Shown: piece after piece, positions 29,325 to 36,577 of the stretch
Layout of the letters: each line of letters opens with the position of its first letter
Position numbering within the stretch: the stretch's first letter is position 1
Source of the DNA: Acidobacteriaceae bacterium
GTDB lineage: Bacteria; Acidobacteriota; Terriglobia; Terriglobales; Acidobacteriaceae
Assembly (NCBI GenBank): GCA_025934135.1
Contig: JAICYR010000014.1
Coordinates: forward strand, 1 to 36,577
Direction: 5' to 3'
Length of the DNA stretch: 36,577 bases
Made by a program: the position numbers and the translations under genes
Notes under the pieces: model-generated
Seen by the model: only the letters and a program-made list of their open reading frames with translations
The model's database searches: none
Told to the model about the DNA's origin: nothing

Positions 29325-29830
29325 GGGCGCGCCTCCTGCTTGCTGAGGTGGGTCGCGCCGACCACCGCGCCGAGCAGCAGCATGGAAGCCAATTCGACTC
29401 CGATCATGTACGGCCCATACAGCGCGAGCGCCACCTCTTTTGGCCCCACAGTCGCACTGAGCCCGCCCGTCGTTGCACCGCTCACGATGAGGTAAATGAC
29501 TTCGGCCAGAAGAATGGCAGAAAGTATTGCGGGCCCCAGCCACGCGGCCCCGGAGAACCATTGGCGCTCCTGATCGCGATCGCGGGTGCCGAGGTTCAGC
29601 ATCATGACCACGAAGAGGAACAGAACCAGAATCGCCCCGGCATAAATAATCACCTCGAGCGTGGCGACCAGCGGTGCTCCCATGGTGTAGAAAACGACGG
29701 CCACCGACAGGAACGAGACGATGAGGTAGAGCAGCGCGTGGACCGCGACCAAGCGCGAAATGGCGAGCAACGTGGAGACCACGGCCACCGCGGCGGCGAC
29801 ATAGAACGCGGCTTCCATTGGTCCGCTCAT
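29321..29830 (-). CDS. nuoJ: NADH-quinone oxidoreductase subunit J
   Basis: [52 protein letters not shown]. Confidence 0.95.
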   Translation of the reverse strand: MSGPMEAAFYVAAAVAVVSTLLAISRLVAVHALLYLIVSFLSVAVVFYTMGAPLVATLEVIIYAGAILVLFLFVVMMLNLGTRDRDQERQWFSGAAWLGPAILSAILLAEVIYLIVSGATTGGLSATVGPKEVALALYGPYMIGVELASMLLLGAVVGATHLSKQEARP

Positions 29831-30342
29831 GGCAGCAGCCTGCGAACATCGGTTGGAGGCTGTTCGTTTTCTGACTCGCCCTTGCCTTTTCCGCCGACCT
29901 GAACGCCGGAAACACGCCAGAAGTTATAGCCCGGATATTTTCCAGGGCCATCGATCAGCAGGTCCTCCTTTTCATAGACAAGGTTCTCCCGGTTGAACTC
30001 AGACATCTCGAAATCGGGCGTGAGCTGAATCGCATACGTCGGGCAGGCGTCTTCGCACAGACCGCAAAAAATGCACCGTGAAAAATTGATGCGGAAGAAT
30101 TCGGGAAAGCGGCGCTCGTTTTCATCCTGCGTAGCCTGGAGCGCGATGCAATCCACCGGGCACACAACCGCGCACAGGTAGCAGGCGACGCAGCGCTCGC
30201 CGCCGTCAGGGTCGCGCGATAGAATGATGCGGCCCCGCGTGCGCGGCGTGAGGTAGGGCTTCTGCTCGGGATACTGGATTGTGACGCGCTTGTGAAACGT
30301 GTGCAGCAGCACGTTCCACATGGTCCTGAGGATACTCAGCAT
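29827..30342 (-). CDS. nuoI: NADH-quinone oxidoreductase subunit I (2x[4Fe-4S])
   Basis: [18 protein letters not shown] and [40 protein letters not shown]. Confidence 0.96.
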   Translation of the reverse strand: MLSILRTMWNVLLHTFHKRVTIQYPEQKPYLTPRTRGRIILSRDPDGGERCVACYLCAVVCPVDCIALQATQDENERRFPEFFRINFSRCIFCGLCEDACPTYAIQLTPDFEMSEFNRENLVYEKEDLLIDGPGKYPGYNFWRVSGVQVGGKGKGESENEQPPTDVRRLLP

Positions 30343-30351
30343 CGCGCCTCC

Positions 30352-31305
30352 TTACCTGAATGCCAGCACTACAGCGCCGGTTACGAGCAGATTGGCCAGA
30401 GCGAGGGGAAGCATGAGCTTCCAGCCCCAGGTCATGAGTTGATCGAACCGCGGCCGCGGAAGCGTGGCGCGCAGCAGAATAAAAAAGCAAACCAGAGCGA
30501 ACATTTTGATGAGGAACCAGAGAATGGGCGGCAGCACCGGGCCCATCCAGCCGCCAAGAAACAGAACCGTAATCATGGATGAGATCAGTAGCACGCCAAG
30601 ATACTCGCCCACGAAAAACATTCCAAACTTCATGCCCGAGTACTCGGAATGAAAGCCCGCGACCAGCTCCGCCTCGGCCTCGGGAAGGTCGAAAGGCAGC
30701 CGCCGCGACTCGGCAACCCCAGCGATTAAAAACAGTACGAAGCCGAGGAACTGCGGGACAAAAAACCAGAGATGCCGCTGCGCCTCGACGATGGTGGTCA
30801 GGTCGAATGAGCCGGAAAGCAGCACCACGCCCATGAGCGACATGCCCATAAAAACCTCGTAGCTGATCATCTGCGCGGAGGCGCGCAGTCCGCCCAGCAG
30901 CGAATACTTGTTGCCGGACGACCATCCTGCAAGCACGATGCTGTAAACGCCGAGCGAGGACATGCCGAGGAAGAACAGCAGGGCCACGTTGTTGATGTTC
31001 GTCACGATGATGCCGGGAGCAAAGGGCACCACCGCGAACGAGAGCAGGACCGTAATCATGATGACGGCCGGCGCGATCACGAAAACGGGCTTGTCCGCGA
31101 ACGGCGGAATCCAATCTTCCTTAGTGAAGATTTTGATCATGTCCGCCAGCACTTGCAGCAGGCCGAATGGGCCGGTGCGGTTGGGCCCGTAGCGGTCCTG
31201 CCACACGGCAAGCAGACGCCGCTCGACCCAGATAAGCGCCGCCGCGAAGGTGAGCGCGACGATCAGGACTCCGAAGATGGCCGCGAATGGATAGGGGCTT
31301 GTCAT
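30352..31305 (-). CDS. nuoH: NADH-quinone oxidoreductase subunit H
   Basis: ERRLLAVWQDRYGPNRTGPFGLLQVLADMIKIFTKEDWIPP, ESRRLPFDLPEAEAELVAGFHSEYSGMKFGMFFVGEY. Start at 31305 (MTSPYPF). Confidence 0.96.
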   Translation of the reverse strand: MTSPYPFAAIFGVLIVALTFAAALIWVERRLLAVWQDRYGPNRTGPFGLLQVLADMIKIFTKEDWIPPFADKPVFVIAPAVIMITVLLSFAVVPFAPGIIVTNINNVALLFFLGMSSLGVYSIVLAGWSSGNKYSLLGGLRASAQMISYEVFMGMSLMGVVLLSGSFDLTTIVEAQRHLWFFVPQFLGFVLFLIAGVAESRRLPFDLPEAEAELVAGFHSEYSGMKFGMFFVGEYLGVLLISSMITVLFLGGWMGPVLPPILWFLIKMFALVCFFILLRATLPRPRFDQLMTWGWKLMLPLALANLLVTGAVVLAFR

Positions 31306-31309
31306 TTGA

Positions 31310-33961
31310 TTATTGCGCCCTCCTGATCGCGGTCCACGCCGGAAGCTCCGCTCCGCGCGCCGGGGTGAGTCCATCGGGAATGGCGGCGACTCCGTCGGGA
31401 AGCTCAGGGGCAATTTGCAGCGGCAGGCGATAGGCGGTCCCGCCGAGGTTGATTTCCACTTCGGATGAAGCCTCAAGCTGGAGCTTCGCCGCGCCCGCGG
31501 CGTTCATGGCCAGGTATGGGTCGGGAGCAAGTTCGGCGATTCCGGGTGCGTGCGAGCTGAGTTCTTCCGAACCAAAAATGTGTTGGGCCGGAACCAGCAG
31601 CCATTCGGATTTGCGCGGGGTAAAGGGTGCAGGGATGGCGTTGAAATAGGAGCCCCCTGAAGATGACTCGAACAGTCGTACACCGGGATCGCCTCCGCGC
31701 AGCGCGTCACCGATCTCGCTTTGGAATTTGTTGACGGCCTGAATGGAATTCCATCCCGGCGACCAGAAGAAGGGTTGCAGCGCAGCGGGCGGCTGCACAT
31801 GCGCGCCCTCCATCGTGTAGGAAAGAGCCGAATCTGGGTCTGCGGGTGGCTTGGGTTCGACGACGCTGATGTTCGCCGTCTTGGCGGTGCGGCCGCTGTA
31901 CCGATGAGGTTCGCGCGGCACTTTGGCTCCGGCAATGCGGAAGCTTTCCTGGGGCGCGGCTTTGATGACAGGAGCGAGCTGCAGGGCTTCATCAGCCATC
32001 GCTTTCAGCACGTCATCAAGTGAGGTCCATGCATGATCGCGCAGCCATCGCCAGCTCTCGCGCAATTCCGGCTGCGGCGGGAATATCTGGAAGAAGCGCT
32101 GCGCGCGTCCTTCGCTGCTGACCAGCGTGCCGTCGGATTCGGCAATCGTGGTGGCGGGCAACAGCAGATTCGCTCGCGCCGTGGTCTCATTCGCCAGATG
32201 ATCGAGGACGATGGTCCGCTCCGCTGATCCAAATAAGTCATCGACAGCGCTTCGCAGGAACCGGCGATAGAGATCGTTTTCCAGCACGATAACGGTTGCG
32301 TCTTTTGCCGAATCGAACATTTCCTGCGGCGGACGTGCCCCCATCAGCGCGAGTCCTACGCCGTTGCACTCCGGAGCGACGAGCGACAGGCTGGCCCGGA
32401 GTCCGCTGTCGCATAAGGCCCGCGCGACATTCGCAGCCGCCTGAATGAGCGGGATGCTGCGAGAACTGGTTCCGGAAATCACCACAGGGTGCTTCGCGCT
32501 TTTGAGCACGACGGCGATGGTGCGCGCGGCCTCCAGAATTTCGTTCGACAGTCCCGGCACTTCCGGCGCGGAGGAGTGAATCTCGTGCGCGATGGCGAAG
32601 CCCAGTCGGGCAATATCATCTGGAGCGGCGCGATACAATTTCGCCGCGATATCATCGAGCCGAGTGGCCCCGGTAGCGGCGAGGAACAGCGGGGATCTCT
32701 GATCCTGCGCGACTTCGCGCACTGCGTCGTCCATCCACAAGGGAATGCGCAACTTTGCCGCTGCTTCAAACGACTGCTGGCGAGTAGCCTGGCGCAGGCT
32801 GAGCGCCATGCGCGGCGCGGAGTTTGAAACGTCCTCACCCAGGATCAGCACCGTATCCGACTCTTCAACATCGTGTAGCGAAGCAATTCTCGCTGGAGTC
32901 GTCCGGAGCGCGTCTACCGCTGCCGTCAGCGCCTCCCACTCGCCCAGAGCGACTCCGGCGAAGAAATTCTCTTTGCCCACCAACCGCTGCAGCGCGAAGT
33001 TCGACTCCAACGAGGCACGCGGCGACCCAATTCCGATGAGCCGCTTGCCGCCGGAAATCATGGTCTGCAACTGCTGTTCCGCTTCGTCGCCGGAAATGCG
33101 CTTTCCATCCAGCATCGCGTCGCGGATTCTCTCCTTGCTGTTCACATATTCATAGCCGTAGCGCCCACGGTCACAGAGGAAATACCCGTTCACTTCGCTG
33201 TTGAAGCGGTTCACCACGCGGCGCAAAACTCCGTAGCGCTCGCCCATGGTAATGTTGCAGCCCAAACTGCAGTGCCCGCAAATGGAGGGCGCCATGCGCA
33301 GATCCCACTTACGCGTGTAGTGCTGGCGCAGCGTGCGGTCGGTGAAGACGCCGGTGGGGCACACCTCCACAAGATTTCCCGCGAACTCGCTTTCCAGCAC
33401 ACCGTCTTTCTCGCGTCCGAAGAAAACGGTGTTCCGTATGTCGAAGGAATTCAGGTCGTGCCCCCCGGCATAGTTGCGGTAGAAGCGCACGCAGCGGTAG
33501 CACTGGATGCAGCGGTTCATCTGGTGATAGACAAATGGCCCGAGATACTGATCGTGAAAGGTGCGCTTGGGGAACCGCGTGCGGCGATAATCGTGGCCGG
33601 TCATCACGGTCATATCCTGCAAGTGGCACTCGCCGCCTTCGTCGCACACCGGGCAGTCGTGCGGATGGTTCAGCATCATGCCCTCGATGATGGCGGCGCG
33701 AAACGCGACCGCCTCCGGATCGCGAATGGAGATGCGGGCGTTGGGCGTGGCGGGCGTCATGCACGCCATCACGAGTTTTCCGCGCGTATCGTTTTCGTCC
33801 TTGAATTGCTTGACTGCGCACTGGCGACACGCGCCCACCGATCCCATCGCGGGGTGCCAGCAGAAATAGGGCAGGTCCAGGCCGAGCGAGAGACAGGCGT
33901 GCAGCAGGTTCTGCTTATCGTTCGCCTCGCGGGCTTCGCCGTCAATGTAGATTGTGCCCAT
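31310..33961 (-). CDS. nuoG: NADH-quinone oxidoreductase subunit G
   Basis: MGTIYIDGEAREANDKQNLL start; FeS motifs FCWHPAMGSVGACRQCAV, HPHDCPVCDEGGECHLQDM, CIQCYRCVRFYRNYAGG, CGHCSLGCN...FLCDRGRYGYEYVNSKERI. Confidence 0.96.
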   Translation of the reverse strand: MGTIYIDGEAREANDKQNLLHACLSLGLDLPYFCWHPAMGSVGACRQCAVKQFKDENDTRGKLVMACMTPATPNARISIRDPEAVAFRAAIIEGMMLNHPHDCPVCDEGGECHLQDMTVMTGHDYRRTRFPKRTFHDQYLGPFVYHQMNRCIQCYRCVRFYRNYAGGHDLNSFDIRNTVFFGREKDGVLESEFAGNLVEVCPTGVFTDRTLRQHYTRKWDLRMAPSICGHCSLGCNITMGERYGVLRRVVNRFNSEVNGYFLCDRGRYGYEYVNSKERIRDAMLDGKRISGDEAEQQLQTMISGGKRLIGIGSPRASLESNFALQRLVGKENFFAGVALGEWEALTAAVDALRTTPARIASLHDVEESDTVLILGEDVSNSAPRMALSLRQATRQQSFEAAAKLRIPLWMDDAVREVAQDQRSPLFLAATGATRLDDIAAKLYRAAPDDIARLGFAIAHEIHSSAPEVPGLSNEILEAARTIAVVLKSAKHPVVISGTSSRSIPLIQAAANVARALCDSGLRASLSLVAPECNGVGLALMGARPPQEMFDSAKDATVIVLENDLYRRFLRSAVDDLFGSAERTIVLDHLANETTARANLLLPATTIAESDGTLVSSEGRAQRFFQIFPPQPELRESWRWLRDHAWTSLDDVLKAMADEALQLAPVIKAAPQESFRIAGAKVPREPHRYSGRTAKTANISVVEPKPPADPDSALSYTMEGAHVQPPAALQPFFWSPGWNSIQAVNKFQSEIGDALRGGDPGVRLFESSSGGSYFNAIPAPFTPRKSEWLLVPAQHIFGSEELSSHAPGIAELAPDPYLAMNAAGAAKLQLEASSEVEINLGGTAYRLPLQIAPELPDGVAAIPDGLTPARGAELPAWTAIRRAQ

Positions 33962-33968
33962 GCGGTTC

Positions 33969-35249
33969 CTATGCCCTCCAGGGACAACGCTGTTCGCGAA
34001 TGTGCCGCTCAAAATCTTCACGGAAAAACTTCAGCGCGCTTTGCAGCGGCTCCGCCGCGCCCGGGGCCAATGCGCAAAATGTGTGACCCGGCGACCAGAA
34101 CTTCGACTGAAACGATAGCTTGTCCAGATCGCCTTCCTTCCCGTGCCCCTCCTCCATTGCGGCAAGAATCTGCTTCGCCCAGCCTAGCCCGCTCCAGCAC
34201 GGAGTACACCAGCCGCAGGACTCCTGCGCGAAGAACGCGGTGAGATTGGATGTCATTCCCACCGGACACGTCTGGTCGTCGAGAACAATCATGGTGCCGG
34301 TCCCCAAGCGACTGCCGGCGTTCTGTACCGATGTGAAATCCATCGGCGTGTCGAGATGCTCCTCCACCAGAAAATCCGTGGACGCGCCGCCGGGCAGCAG
34401 CCCGCGAAAGCGCACGCCGTCGCGCATTCCGCCCGCGTGCTCTTCCAGAAGTTCGCGGATTGTGGTGCTCATGGGAAGCTCCCATATGCCGGGCCGCTTC
34501 ACCTTGCCGCTTGCGCCGTAGAGCTTGGTGCCCGCATCCGGAGAATGACTCAGGCCCTTGAACCATTCAGCGCCTTTCGCAACAATGTGCGGAATATTCG
34601 ACAGCGTCTCAACATTGTTGACGATGGTTGGCTTGCCCCATAAACCGGAAACCTGCGGAAAGGGCGGCTTGGCCCGGGGATTGGCGCGCTTGCCTTCCAG
34701 CGCGTTGAGCAGGCCCGTTTCCTCGCCACACATATAGCGTCCTCCGCTCACGTGCAGACGCATCTCCAGCGAATAGCCTGACTTCAAAATGTCTTTGCCG
34801 AGGAACCCGGCCTCATAGGCTTCAGCGAGGGCGCGGGTCAGCCGCTCCTGCGCAAGCGTATATTCGCCGCGAATAAAAATGAATGCCACATCGGCTTCTA
34901 TCGCGAAGCCGGCCAGCGCCAGGCCCTCAATCAACTGGTGCGGATTGCCCTCCATCAGCAGTCGGTCCTTGAAGGTGCCGGGCTCCATTTCGTCGGCGTT
35001 GGCCACCACGTACTTCGGGTGCGGAGCGTCCGCGCCCATCGGAGTAAAGCTCCACTTCATGCCGGTGGGAAATCCCGCTCCGCCGCGGCCACGCAAGCCG
35101 GAATCCTTCACGACCTGCTGCATGGCTTGCGGCGTCATGCCTCCCAGAGCTTTGCGGAATCCTTCGTAGCCGCCCACACTCTCGTACGCGCGCAGATCGA
35201 GCGCCTGCCGGTCCGCGGGAATGTGCTGCGTGAGTGGCTTCTCGGGCAT
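33969..35249 (-). CDS. nuoF: NADH-quinone oxidoreductase subunit F (FMN, [4Fe-4S])
   Basis: GLRGRGGAGFPTGMKWSF, NADEMEPGTFKDRLLMEGNPHQLIEG, ESCGWCTPCWSG, HTFCALAPGAAEPLQSALKFFREDFE. Confidence 0.96.
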   Translation of the reverse strand: MPEKPLTQHIPADRQALDLRAYESVGGYEGFRKALGGMTPQAMQQVVKDSGLRGRGGAGFPTGMKWSFTPMGADAPHPKYVVANADEMEPGTFKDRLLMEGNPHQLIEGLALAGFAIEADVAFIFIRGEYTLAQERLTRALAEAYEAGFLGKDILKSGYSLEMRLHVSGGRYMCGEETGLLNALEGKRANPRAKPPFPQVSGLWGKPTIVNNVETLSNIPHIVAKGAEWFKGLSHSPDAGTKLYGASGKVKRPGIWELPMSTTIRELLEEHAGGMRDGVRFRGLLPGGASTDFLVEEHLDTPMDFTSVQNAGSRLGTGTMIVLDDQTCPVGMTSNLTAFFAQESCGWCTPCWSGLGWAKQILAAMEEGHGKEGDLDKLSFQSKFWSPGHTFCALAPGAAEPLQSALKFFREDFERHIREQRCPWRA

Positions 35250-35251
35250 CG

Positions 35252-35716
35252 CTACTTAAACTCCTCCAGTAGTTGATCGATCTTTGCCGGATCGAGGTCG
35301 CCATAAAACTGATCGTCGATCATCATGGCGGGAGCGCGGTCGCACGCGCCCAGGCACACGATGGGCAGCAGAGTGAAGCGACCGTCCGGCGTGGTCTCGC
35401 CAAAATCAATTCCAAGCCGCGAGGTCAGGTGCTGGCGAATCGTTTCGTAGCCCATGATCCAGCAACTCACGCTGTTGCAGACCATCACCACGTGGCGGCC
35501 CACGGGCTTGCGATGGATCAGGTTGTAGAAAGTTGCCACTCCGTCAAGATCGGCGACGGACATGCCGAGCAACTCGCCAATATCGCGAATGCTTTCGTCG
35601 GAGACCCATCCGCGATGGCGCTGCACAATCTTCATGGCGTCGATGCAGACGGCCTGCTTCGTTGGATAGTGCTCCAACTCCGCTTTGATTTCCTGCCGCT
35701 CTTCCGCCGTCAGCAT
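35252..35716 (-). CDS. nuoE: NADH-quinone oxidoreductase subunit E ([2Fe-2S])
   Basis: AMKIVQRHRGWVSDESI, CNSVSCWIMG and CLGACDRAPAMMID give the C-x4-C ... C-x3-C pattern. Start at 35716 (MLTAEERQEI). Confidence 0.95.
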   Translation of the reverse strand: MLTAEERQEIKAELEHYPTKQAVCIDAMKIVQRHRGWVSDESIRDIGELLGMSVADLDGVATFYNLIHRKPVGRHVVMVCNSVSCWIMGYETIRQHLTSRLGIDFGETTPDGRFTLLPIVCLGACDRAPAMMIDDQFYGDLDPAKIDQLLEEFK

Positions 35717-35726
35717 TGCGCTTCTC

Positions 35727-36577
35727 CTATCGGTCCACGTCAGCCAAAACAAAATCCATTGCGCCCAGCACCGCAAGCAAATCGGGAATCATGCGTCCCC
35801 GCACGAGTAGAGGCAGCATCTGCATGTGTGCGAACGATGGCGTCCGGATGCGCGTGCGGTACGATGTGGTGCTGCCGTCGCTCACAAGGTAATAGCCGTT
35901 GTTGCCTTTCGTTGCTTCGATGGCCCCAAGCGCCTCTCCGGGAGGGACCACCGGCCCCCAGCTTACGCCCAGAAAATGCGTGATCAGCGTTTCGATATCG
36001 TGCATTGTGCGGTCTTTCAGGGGAGGAGTGGCCAGCGGTTCAAGCGATTTGTACGTGCCTTCGGGCATGTTGTTGACGCACTGCTCGATAATGCGGAGGC
36101 TCTGCCGCATCTCTTCGACGCGCACCGCGCCGCGGTCGTAGCAGTCGCCGTGCGTAGCGGTAGGGATGTCAAACTCAAACTGCTCGTATCCGGAGTAGGG
36201 CTGCTTCTTGCGGAAGTCCCACTCGAATCCGCAGGCGCGGAGACCGGGGCCGGTCACGCCCCACTCAATCGCTTCCTCTGTCGTATATGCGCCCACGCCC
36301 TGCGTGCGGCCTTTGAAGATGCGGTTCTGCATCACCTCTTTGTCGTATTCGCGAAGGCGCGGCGGCAGGTATTTGAGGAAGTCGCGAATCAGCTTATCCC
36401 AGCCTTTGGGCAGGTCCTGCGCGACACCTCCAATGCGAAACCAGTTGGGGTGCATGCGCGCGCCGCAGATGGCCTCGATAATCCCGAAGGCCCGCTCGCG
36501 GTCATTGAATGTATAAAACACCGGCGAGAGCTGCCCGAGGTCCTGCGCGAAGGTTCCATACCAGACCAGGTGACTGA
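35727..36577 (-). CDS. nuoD: NADH-quinone oxidoreductase subunit D (or C/D fusion), 5' end outside window
   Basis: Frame is open to the window edge ([51 protein letters not shown]...); [33 protein letters not shown]...[12 protein letters not shown]. Confidence 0.95.
   Translation of the reverse strand, partial: SHLVWYGTFAQDLGQLSPVFYTFNDRERAFGIIEAICGARMHPNWFRIGGVAQDLPKGWDKLIRDFLKYLPPRLREYDKEVMQNRIFKGRTQGVGAYTTEEAIEWGVTGPGLRACGFEWDFRKKQPYSGYEQFEFDIPTATHGDCYDRGAVRVEEMRQSLRIIEQCVNNMPEGTYKSLEPLATPPLKDRTMHDIETLITHFLGVSWGPVVPPGEALGAIEATKGNNGYYLVSDGSTTSYRTRIRTPSFAHMQMLPLLVRGRMIPDLLAVLGAMDFVLADVDR

Noticed and set aside
33272-34243. 323-aa plus-strand ORF
   Set aside because: Antisense to nuoG/nuoF with conserved FeS motifs on the other strand.

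Overview
This is a high-GC bacterial chromosomal window. Gene content and style suggest Acidobacteriota/Terriglobia, but that is inference and not established here. It is mostly housekeeping. From left to right: the aroA 3' end; a psd-pssA-(ASADH/USG-like) operon; a YdcH-like DUF465 gene; mce-tsaB-rimI; a secreted S53 (sedolisin) peptidase with an unusual C-terminus; a beta-oxidation block (fadE-like, fadA, fadB-like) with three small envelope/secreted proteins in or next to it; a secreted MetX-like alpha/beta hydrolase; a coupled pair of M16 peptidases; glmU; an initiator tRNA-fMet; a ureohydrolase translationally coupled to araA; and a large nuo operon (nuoD partial through nuoN), E. coli-like in sequence. 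I found no CRISPR array, prophage, IS element or defence system. The observations most worth a second look are: (1) the initiator tRNA has U1:A72 instead of the usual 1:72 mismatch, and a near-consensus extended -10 promoter ends only 5 nt before the mature 5' end, suggesting a leaderless or near-leaderless tRNA transcript; (2) an ASADH-like protein without the catalytic Cys sits in the phosphatidylethanolamine-synthesis operon; (3) two tandem CAATGT...ACATTG inverted repeats lie upstream of the acyl-CoA dehydrogenase; (4) an uncharacterised secreted protein is wedged between fadB and fadA; (5) the S53 peptidase has a C-terminal hydrophobic hairpin/lipobox-like element and an in-frame open segment past its stop codon.
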